From Bolinopsis microptera (lineage: Eukaryota; Ctenophora; Tentaculata; Lobata; Bolinopsidae): a stretch of DNA of 64,000 nucleotides. The stretch covers positions 3,410,001-3,474,000 of the forward strand of contig NC_087077.1 of NCBI RefSeq assembly GCF_026151205.1. The letters run 5' to 3'. The position numbers were made by a program, and so were the translations under genes. The notes under the pieces are model-generated. The model was given only the letters and a program-made list of their open reading frames with translations, made no database searches and had not been told where the DNA came from. Of the stretch, positions 47,201 through 54,469 are shown piece after piece. Position 1 is the stretch's first letter. Every line of letters begins with the position of its first letter.

Positions 47201-50200
47201 TTTTCTAGAATAGTGCCCACATGTTCTAGAACAGTGCCCACCCATTGCTGAACTAAGAGGCCAATATTTCGAGGGTTATTATTCCTGTCATATTCGACAA
47301 TCAACATAATATAACTAATGTTGTCTTATTGTGCCCGAATCACTGGATCAGACTGGACTGACCTAAAACCTTCTTCATCTCAGCTTCTGGGCATTTTATA
47401 ATTCCTCTTCATGTCAGTTGACCAGTCTTTTTCCCATAGATTTCCCCGGGATCATCTCCTTGGAGGGTTACCACACCCCAGTGGTAGGCAAAGCATCTTC
47501 ATACTTTTGTGGGCCACCCAGGTCCAGCCTCTCTCCAAAAAATCCGCTATGAAAGACGACTCTTACATCTCATGTACTGTGTACACATATACAATATACA
47601 TACTCTATTATACAGTTTAATTATCAATTAATTTCCTTTTAAGCTGACCAATCTTACTAGATCCTATAATTCGTTCTCACGTTAACACATTAGGGACGAT
47701 AGGGTCGTTTACGACCCTCCTTTTCTAGAGGCTATAGAGGACAAACCAAATAACTAAACGCCACGAATCTTTAGCACATATTCTCAAAATTTATTGGGCT
47801 ACAATATTGACTTTCCAGTCGAGACCCTATTAATCACTAACAATTAAATAATTAGGCTAATTAGTCGTCATAATTGGATTATATTTCACCTAACTTCTTG
47901 CCTTGATTGGGATAATAAAACTTTATGTAGGCTTATTTGTTTGAGAACAAAATAGTTGTGGGCAACGATTTCTATAGACTTAGAGGCTAGTGGAAAGCCT
48001 GTGATAATCAGATGTTCACAAACAGAGCTAGACGCTGTTTGCTAATTGCGGTCGCAAACGACCCACTGACCACTCGTCCGGGTCGCAAACGACCCATCAC
48101 GGTTTTTCAGCTATTACTTCTGAAACAAAGACGCTAGGATAAAATAAAAACTGTAGCATAATATGTTAAAAGCATATATGGTCAATACTGTGCGACTCCA
48201 ACTTTTTTTAAATAAAGAATTTGGGTCATAAGGACCCACTTTTTTTTCATTAACGACCCCATTTTTGTCCATCGCTTTATCTTTTAAAGTAAACGAGATA
48301 CAGATTAGCTTTTTTGGAAATCTCATTTTTGCTGTAAAGTGATCTATCGTTTTAAACGGCATCAAAATCGGCAAACTTTTAAACTCGTCGTCCCTAATGG
48401 GTTAATTTACCTAAAACTAATGTCAATGAGTACTGAGTAGACACTGATACGGGCATGATGCACAATATTTCTGACAGTCAACCGGGGCCGGGCCACCCTG
48501 ATAATGCTACGTGTAGAAATATATCAGGCAATTATTCCTTATATGGAAAACTGGCAGCGAGCCAGGTATGCAACACTTTGCTAAGTAAAGCTGTTGGGAA
48601 GATAATTTCTCTCGGTTGACTGTCATGATGGATGGCAGTACTCGACGGCACGCGCGGGAAACTGCATGATGCTAATTTGTTTGGGAAAGTGGCATGTGCT
48701 GTTCGAGAATTGAGTAATGAATCATGGGTAACTGTAAGGGGGCGCTTGTGATGATAATGATGTACTGTTTGATTAGTTCTAGTTTCTGCATTTTTCATGC
48801 CCTGCTCACATGAGCGTCAGTATGGATCCTCATTTCATCATACATACTCAAAGTAATATTGCTCTTACAAACAATCTTACCTGTGTTATGCAAGTTATGC
48901 CCAGGGAGGTACAGAAACCAAGTTATCCGTTTTCCTACAACTCTTGACTTATTGTACTTTGCAGGTGTCTCCCCAGTATCAGCAACAGTTGGCACGGCAA
49001 CAACAGCAGGCTCAGTTACCTCCCCAACAGCTGACTCAGTTACCTCCTCATCTACAACCAGTACCACAACCACAACCTGCTAAACGTGGCCCAGGAAGGC
49101 CCAGGCAGAAGTCCTCGCCGAACCAAACTGGTCAAACTGGTCCGATCACAAATAACAAAACTTCTACTAACAACCCTGCTGTTACCCGCCATCCAAATAC
49201 TTCTACTGACACAGGCAACCAGCAACCATCAGCAGCTGTTGATCCTAGGTAGGTTTCTTACCTTTATCATTGTAACACAACTCAGTTATTGTTCGCTTGT
49301 TACATCCCCGTAAGATGGGACATTTGACCGCTGAGTGCTTGTATTTTACCGCTGATCGCTTGTATTTGACCGCTGATTGCCTGTATTTACAGCATGGAGC
49401 GGAAGCCCTTCACAGTACAGGAACCCGGCAAGACAGAAAGAATGGAATGGATGACTCAAGCAGAGGCTGACCAGCTACAGAAAAAACTTTTGGAGTACGT
49501 GATAAAATATTACCTTCCTAGAGTGTTACATTAATGTGTTACACTATAGTATTACATTAATACTATTAATGTTTAAATTTGTTAAGATTGCTTATAGTTA
49601 TATCATAATTGTTATATCATGTTATTGGTTAAATTTGTAATGTAATTTGGTGTTATAATCAGAGATGTTACATTTCTTTTGCTGCGGAATGTGCTGCGTA
49701 GTTCGTACGTTGTTTTAGCTGGTCCAGTATGCTGTTTTATAATCGTGTTCAATCTGTCTACCTGCTGAACCGAGTAGATGTACTGTCACAAAATTAATAC
49801 TGTGACTGTCTATTAGTGAGTACAACAGAAAGAAGGCAGAAGAGCAAAAGCAAGCAGAGGAAGATAAGAAGAAAGGCGATGGAGAGGCCAAGGCGGGTAA
49901 TCAGAACCAACCTGCTAAACCTCAGACCCCGGCTGCTAAACCTCAGAACCAACCTGCTAAACCTCAGACCCCGGCTGCTAAATCTCAAAGTACTGCTGCA
50001 GTAAACCAAACGGTACCTGCTGTTACCAACGAGGTTAGTTTTGAGAGGCGATTTATTCCATTGAAATAGTAATTTCCTGAACTCATCCGTTGATAACTTC
50101 TGACCAAGTAAGCGTGCAACTCCCTAATCAGTCTGAGATAAACATCCCTTATTCAGCGGCCCAAAAAGAAGCAACAAGTGGTTGTGATAGAAGTGGACTC

Positions 50201-51909
50201 TGACGACGAGTCAACACAACAACCCCGCTCCACACCCAGCACAGTCCCACCCACCCCGGAGAGCACTGTGTCCTGCTCTACCTCCCTCATACCTCCCACT
50301 GTTACTTCAGATAATCACGTGACCTCCACAACACACAGTCCTGGTAACAGGGCTGCTCCTCCCCCTCATAATGAGGTTTGTGTTCTTTACAGCTATTCTG
50401 TTAACAGTGGGGCGACATTTTTTTTTTAGTTTTAAAAAGCGTGTCGTTTTATTGCTTCCTCTATCTGAGAAAGTGCCCTTAAAAAGTTTCGCCTTCAACA
50501 CCTGTTTTTATATTTCAGGAGGAGTTAGAGTGGTTAATAAGCGGAGAGATTCCGTCGAACAAAGTAAGCTATGTGAACATCATCGCGGAGCTCTGCAACT
50601 TTGAGAATCTGAATGTGAGTTTTATCTTTTGTCAGTCTTGTTTTCTTTATATCAGAACTTTCGTCAGGTATCCTTTCCAGTTTTTTTGAACTGATAATCA
50701 ATGTATGATTATATATAATATGGGGGGGGGCAACCATATTAAAGTATATTAAAGTATATCCCCGGGTCAAAATCGGAAAAAATCCTACATTTTAATATAC
50801 TTTAATATACCTACAATTAGAAGATTTATATTCTTCGTTAAGATTTACATGATGAACTATATTTTTCACTCAGATTCGCAAGATAAGCCTGTTTTAGGAC
50901 TAGTACATGAATTTCCATCCAGATTGGTCAAAAATTGGCTGAGCTATGAGCTTTAAAAAATATGCCCATATTTGGGCATACGCTTTTGCCCAAATTCGAT
51001 AAAATTTCAATATTTTTTAATGAGACTAACTCTATGTGAAAGATATAACTCAGTGTTTGTTGAATATAGTGGATACTAAGTAAAACGACCTCCATGAACA
51101 AAATTGGGAAAATTGCACATAATATCTCTGTTCGGAATACTAGCCAAAATGACTTCATTAAAATTGAAATAACTCTATCAGTTTTCAATATTTTTTCAAG
51201 AACTTTTTGGAATCGATTAAGAATTGCATTTCAAGCTTATTTTGGGTAACAATTTTCGATGTAGACCTCCGAGGATAGGGATATATTAAAGTATATTGTA
51301 GGTATATTAAAGTATATTAAAGTATATCCCCGGGTCAAAATCGGGAAAAATCCTACATTTTAATATACTTTAATATGGTTGGCCCCCCCCCCCCCCCCCA
51401 ATATGTTATCTTAGTATCTTACATTCGGTCATGTTCATAGGACAAAGCTATGAAAGAAGCTAACGAAAGGAAACGTAAAAAGTTCGAGGAGCGCGAAAGG
51501 CTGAACGAGGAGTGCGAAAGAGAGGTCGAGGAGTGCAAAAGGCTGAACAACAGAGCCGCGCGTATTAAGAGACGGCGGCAGGAGTACCTTCAACGTGAGT
51601 ACTAATTATTACTAATTATTACTAATTATTCTTCACTACGTCCTGGCCTTGTGCACTAATGTTGGAATTCCTATGAAGCGAAAAATTTACTTCAAATTCT
51701 ATTTTTGTATTTAATATATTTATAATCAGTTAATGATCCAAACTTTTCCTGCAGTTTGTTTGAAGGAACAGACTGCGACAGACCCAGACTCAGAACTGAG
51801 TATCATAGACCATACCTCAGTCGCCACTCCGTCCACGGAGACCCTCAGAATTAACCGGGGTAGGATAGCTCCCCTCTCTGAAGCCGTCAAAAACATCATC
51901 AAACAGTAG
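25026..51909 (+). CDS. Large nuclear-type scaffold protein, 25 exons, 2,618 aa (unrecognised family)
   Basis: Reconstructed exons: 25026-25100, 25199-26266, 28245-28320, 28561-29838, 29970-30354, 31428-32482, 33074-33204, 33388-33482, 33616-33808, 34088-34234, 38573-38707, 39073-39201, 40158-40379, 40509-40719, 41753-41895, 44054-45043, 45358-45465, 45855-46043, 48965-49248, 49393-49494, 49817-50033, 50157-50375, 50519-50614, 51441-51594, 51755-51909. Every junction is GT-AG with matching phase, and the sum (7,857 nt) is a multiple of three with one terminal stop. Mostly low-complexity Ser/Thr/Pro/Gln-rich, with SUMO-interaction-like motifs, a sumoylation consensus, a Cys/His cluster, polyQ, an AT-hook and a basic helix. 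This suggests a chromatin or transcription role, by inference. I do not recognise an orthologue. Least sure: the true start, exon 3, and exon 18. Confidence 0.78.
26929..27290. repeat. Two-copy tandem repeat in intron 2, 250-bp period
   Basis: CTGATCATTATGAGC recurs at 26991 and 27241, with shared TCTGGAAAC, GAAAATATTTTTCGG and a GCAGGC...GGAAGCGGG segment. It is the same family as the array at 4603-5075. The frames within it are not genes. Confidence 0.7.
30390..31070. repeat. Inverted-repeat MITE copies in intron 5
   Basis: A 103-bp element at 30968-31070 has 31-bp near-perfect inverted ends, TAATACAATAATACCTTGGC... and its complement. A one-ended copy (TAATACAATAGTACCTTGGC) lies at 30390-30432. 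A separate palindrome GGATATAATTCCCGGGAATA... follows at 31267-31296. Confidence 0.7.
30428..30475 (+). repeat. 48-bp sequence shared with intron 6 (32650-32697)
   Basis: The two copies, in introns 5 and 6, differ by eye at one position and contain GTGCTCAATAAAAGTGTGACC. They are likely ends of the same small mobile repeat. The AATAAA inside is incidental or a possible premature polyadenylation signal. Confidence 0.6.
31735..31989 (+). repeat. Coding minisatellite: about twelve TKTTA(P/S)S heptads in exon 6
   Basis: A 21-bp unit (ACTAAGACCACAGCTCCNTC) is repeated in frame, giving TKTTAPS with occasional TKTTASS. The Thr/Ser-rich, Lys-spaced, mucin-like sequence is flexible. Silent changes between units (tcg/tca, aag/aaa) show block duplications. 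The array maintains the frame and is probably length-polymorphic. The long minus-strand frame over it is its mirror. Confidence 0.9.
33074..34234 (+). other. Large gene, exons 7-10: sumoylation consensus and Cys/His cluster (residues 1313-1501)
   Basis: Exon 7 ends with VIWIKPEPG, a perfect Psi-Lys-x-Glu sumoylation consensus at Lys 1349, after a basic KRRQK patch. Exons 8-9 join as TKRCSKTNCKNF...DKDLCPVHHQK. This is C1375-x4-C1380-x10-C1391-x2-H1394, a plausible small zinc site formed across the intron. Exon 10 is basic and Ser-rich. Confidence 0.65.
34739..34831. repeat. Hairpin element in intron 10
   Basis: The outer arms GAACCCGCAATATATAATA and TATTATAAATTGCGGGTTC pair, and an inner AATAGTGAGA / TCTCACTATT pairs as well. 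A small MITE. Confidence 0.7.
34997..35133. repeat. 11-bp minisatellite in intron 10
   Basis: About twelve units of CTGCCGGTAAT with variants CTGTCGGTAAT and CTACCAGTTAC in an irregular order. Confidence 0.85.
35344..35400. repeat. 19-bp tandem repeat, three copies
   Basis: TACTGGCACATTGCCAGGA repeated at 35344, 35363 and 35382. Each unit is itself a small hairpin (CTGGCA...TGCCAG). Confidence 0.85.
35401..36640. other. Middle of intron 10, no gene
   Basis: Short frames at 35598-35849 and 36250-36456 lack recognisable content and are not needed by the gene model, since exon 10 and exon 11 join in phase 0. Confidence 0.45.
36641..38572. repeat. 31-bp minisatellite in four higher-order blocks at the end of intron 10
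   Basis: The base unit TGTACACCAATCTGACCCCT plus CTCCCYCAATC recurs every 31 bp. Blocks start with AAATATGACGTACACC at about 36643, 37251, 37523 and 38041. The first three end with CCCTGCAG followed by CAATCAGATGG/A, which is the acceptor and first exon bases of exon 11 (real exon at 38573). The block joins copy the 3' splice site at 37238, 37509 and 38025. Repetitive minus-strand frames across it are translations of the repeat, not proteins. Confidence 0.92.
38783..38985. repeat. Degenerate AT-rich tandem repeat in intron 11
   Basis: TATTATATGTTTTAC-like units of about 16-20 bp repeated around ten times. Confidence 0.7.
40720..41752. other. Intron 14, with one 16-bp inverted repeat
   Basis: No coding evidence. 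ACACTGTATATCGACA (41329-41344) is exactly complementary to TGTCGATATACAGTGT (41375-41390). Confidence 0.6.
41896..44053. other. Intron 15, nothing recognised
   Basis: AT-rich, no long frame. The only simple-sequence stretch is ATTATTATATTATTATAATA near 43109. Exons 15 and 16 join in phase 0. Confidence 0.5.
44738..44815 (+). repeat. Glutamine repeat, 26 residues
   Basis: 26 consecutive CAG/CAA codons encode residues 2010-2035. The CAA interruptions are frequent, which tends to stabilise length. The minus-strand polyleucine frame is its mirror. Confidence 0.95.
45285..45356. repeat. 42-bp tandem duplication at the exon 17 acceptor
   Basis: AATGTGTCTTTATCACGTGA followed by CCCCATTTCA occurs at 45285-45314 and 45327-45356. 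The second copy supplies the acceptor (TTTCAG) of exon 17. The first has TTTCAAAG. Confidence 0.9.
45679..45890. repeat. 106-bp tandem duplication covering the exon 18 acceptor
   Basis: Two copies (45679-45784, 45785-45890) are identical by eye. Each contains CTAAAATACCAG and the first 36 nt of exon 18. Splicing to the upstream copy (exon-like start 45749) would hit an in-frame TAG after 17 codons. Confidence 0.92.
46437..47545 (+). pseudogene. Decayed LINE copy in intron 18, same family as 16104-17820
   Basis: It matches the younger copy from GCAAATGGATGTACACCGCT through ATGTCTGGTACCATGCCAAG and CTGAACCACCTCACT, then with deletions to the CCHC region and the 3' end (GTAGGCAAAGCATC ... CCAGCCTCTC, then A-rich). 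Frameshifts, stops and internal deletions remove most of RNase H. The CCHC region has been expanded into a minisatellite. Same strand as the host gene. Confidence 0.85.
46990..47245. repeat. 21-bp minisatellite born inside the LINE relic, 12 copies
   Basis: GAACAGTGCC (or GAATAGTGCC) recurs at exactly 21-bp steps from 46998 to 47229. The unit TTTTCTAGAACAGTGCCCACA corresponds to the LINE zinc-knuckle segment TTTCTCGGACAGTGCCCAGC. The sequence on both sides continues the LINE alignment, so the array arose in place. Confidence 0.93.
47682..48405. mobile_element. piggyBac-type MITE
   Basis: TTAA (47682-47685) is followed by CACATTAGGGACGA. At the other end, TCGTCCCTAATGGG is followed by TTAA (48402-48405). 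TTAA targets plus inverted ends near C(A/C)CATTAGGG fit piggyBac. Inside are palindromes GGGTCGTTTACGACCC and GGTCGCAAACGACCC (twice). No transposase frame. Confidence 0.85.
48406..48964. other. 3' end of intron 18
   Basis: No gene seen. Opposite-strand short frames (48532-48798, 48795-49073) have no recognisable domain and overlap exon 19. Confidence 0.5.
48965..51909 (+). other. Large gene, exons 19-25: AT-hook, SIM, basic helix, C-terminus (residues 2211-2618)
   Basis: Exon 19 has Gln-rich sequence then AKRGPGRPRQK (2249-2259), a clear AT-hook. Exons 20-21 are charged, with a duplicated NQPAKPQTPAAKPQ block. Exon 22 opens with RPKKK, then VVVIEVDSDDE (2419-2429), a textbook SUMO-interacting motif next to a basic patch. 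Exon 23 is EELEWLISGEIPSNKV. Exon 24 encodes a long Glu/Arg/Lys helix ending in NNRAARIKRRRQEYL (2552-2566), which fits the bZIP basic-region pattern N-x7-R. Exon 25 ends KNIIKQ-stop and supplies no leucine zipper. Confidence 0.75.
50722..51399. mobile_element. Poly-G/poly-C-capped MITE, intact copy, in intron 23
   Basis: It starts with a G run and CAACCATATTAAAGTATATT, and ends with AATATACTTTAATATGGTTG and a C run. The terminal inverted repeats extend over about 100 bp and include CCCCGGGTCAAAATCGG on both sides. AATAT flanks both ends (50717-50721 and 51400-51404), a likely 5-bp target duplication. Non-coding. Same family as 15909-19614. Confidence 0.85.
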
Positions 51910-54458
51910 GAAACGTGAAGCAGGAGATTGATGGCTGTGATCCGTCTGTTTGAAGTTCGTATTCAGAGAACGGGACTTGTAGTTATTCGTTAACTTGAGT
52001 TTAGGAAACCTAGCAGGTTTGTTGTACTAGTTAAAGATTTGGGTGATTGTCACATAAAAAGCAAGATTTTTTGCCCAGATTTGATTATGTCTTGCCAATG
52101 TCAGGCAATTCGTAATTTTTTAATAGAGCACTCATAATTGTATTGAGTTTTTAATCTATTTTTGCTATAATTTATTTTTATTTCGCATTGTTTTTTAGCG
52201 AAATTTAACTAGTACCACGATATCTTATCCAAATAGTTCTTGAAGTTGAAGGTTAATCATAGTTGTAAAAATGTTCCCAAGTCATATTGATGACGACGTT
52301 TGGGCTATTTGGAGAGGAATCTTATTTGTAAATTTGATAACTTATTATGTTGTTTTGGACGATGTTAACGTAACGCCTGATGCGCGGAGGAGGAGAACTT
52401 TGATCCTAAATTGTTTTGACACGTTTGTCATTTCTATAGAAGTTATGAACCCAGGCCCACTTCCTTCACATTCTAAAGTATTATGATACATTTCATATTG
52501 GTTCTATATTTGTTCAGAATTGGTTCAGCAGTTCCGGCTGATTGCCACTAAGAAGGATCTAATCAATACGTCACAAATAATTTGTTTATCAGAACCGAAG
52601 CATTAATGATCAAGTTGTCACGATGTCGTGCTATGACAATTTGGTTTATTATTATAATCAACGTGAAAATACGATCAACTTTAAATGTGAAATGCACATC
52701 ATGAAACTGTAATTTTTACCCTATTTTGTAACAAACATTATACTAATAATATGTCCCTTAATTTTAATTTTATTACGTTGTTAAGTGTAGTCTCAGATTC
52801 AGATAGATAGTCAGTCACTGGAGTTACTTGTAAGTATTCACTTTGAAGTTTTGTAGTCCTCTCATAACCATTATATGAATTTTTCGGGAGTTGTTTGTTT
52901 GCTCTTTAGATGTATCCGAAACTCTTCTTGGAGGTTTTTAAAGGTTCTAACTTTGTCCTAATGTTAACATTGTATTTCTTTTGTACGCTCAGATCAATTT
53001 GATTAAGCTGAATAAGTTTGTTTTATTTGTTTAATTGTGCCTGACCAAGGTTTGACCGGGACCGCTTTTTTGGACGAGACCGGTACTGGGAAAAAGTGCC
53101 GGTACCGGGATTAAGAGAGTAAGAGTATACCAGGACCGGAATTTTCTCATCGATTGACCTGTAGATCACATGTGGGACGGGAATCCTTGCTAAACGGGAG
53201 TTCACGTCAAGATTCGGCCTCTACATGATTTTGATAAATACAGTTAAAATAGTGAGATACACTGAGAAAAAACTAAATATAAACAACGGATGATGTTTAA
53301 TCACTCTACACTCGACAGTCACGCGCGACTTTTTCACTTTTTAACACGTCGTCTAGGTGGCTCTAAATAACTATTACTATTAGAAACCCTAACCCTACAA
53401 TCTGATCCTAACCCAATCCCTAACTGAAGCATATGCTGAACCCCTAACGCGAAATTATACCAACTTCCTTATATAGTCATATCACGTGATCGAGACAGTT
53501 TTCGCCGATATTTCGCTAGGCACAGGGAGACTAAAGTGCAAAGAAACTGCTGTTAACTGCTGTCATGTGTCAGTGTAGTCTAGAGGCTCTTACGGGCAAA
53601 AAGACGTGTTTTCTTCTGTGCGTTTGGAGACCTAACCATTAATTGGACACAATAGGTCAATAGTATGATGTGTAAGGATCGAGAATATGATAACAAATAT
53701 AAATATGGCCTTATTAGTCACGTGCTATACCAATGCGCGTTTTAAACTTTGACAGTCTATAACTCTTAGGCCAATAGTTATAGAGTAATTATATTTATAT
53801 TTTGTCAACAATAAGATCACATTGTTTTCTATTTGGTGTGAAAATATGAGCTAGAACAGACATAATCTCGCTGAATTATCAATTATGGTTGTTTAAAATT
53901 TATGATGAACGCGCGGGTGCCCATTGATAACAACTAAATGCTTTTGCGCGTAGTATAGTGTGCGTCGAAAATTTGGCGAAAACGCTTGCAGAGTGACAAT
54001 ATTCAAACTTCGATAAAGTATATGAAGTGGGTACTCCTCGGAAAGGAAAAATGTAGGCAAATACGATGTGACTATTTTTGGGTTGATTTAATACAACTGC
54101 ACAAAATGATTCAAACTTTAACATTTAAGCAACAAAGGGCACAATCACATTTTGACCTTTTTTTTTTGATTTTTACATTTTAACCGGGAAAAAATAAAGG
54201 AATTTGTTGACATACGTTGCATGCCACTTTTCGCGCGCGAAGCGCCACCGAAGGCCGCGCAGAGATGTGCCTTCATGGTGTATCCATAATATCTCTGATA
54301 TTTGGATACGAAACATGTATCAAGAGATTTTGGATTTAATATATTTTTACCATCATGCGCGGCTGTATTTTAGCTATCTTTAACATTAAGCAAATTTTGG
54401 TGATATGCCAACAAAATTAACTAGCTCAAAAGTTCAAAAAACATGGTTTTTTGTTGTC
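51910..54458. other. 3' flank of the large gene and intergenic DNA
   Basis: No supported gene. A 71-codon frame with ATG (52271-52486) encodes DDDVWAIWRGILFVNL ... VMNPGPLPSH. The NPGP recalls 2A-like sites at the start of some invertebrate retroelement ORFs, but the preceding DxE is not in place. GACCGG/CCGGTACC-rich hairpin-like sequence lies near 53050-53130. No obvious AATAAA on the + strand close to the stop. Confidence 0.45.
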
Positions 54459-54469
54459 ATACGTTGTAT

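Noticed and set aside
46895-47307. Minus-strand frames with CGHCSRR or VGTVLED repeats, and a plus-strand RTVPTSS frame
   Set aside because: All are readings of the 21-bp minisatellite in the LINE relic.
53381-53425. CCCTAACCCTA-like stretch as interstitial telomere repeat
   Set aside because: Only two imperfect units; animal telomere repeat would be TTAGGG in long perfect runs.
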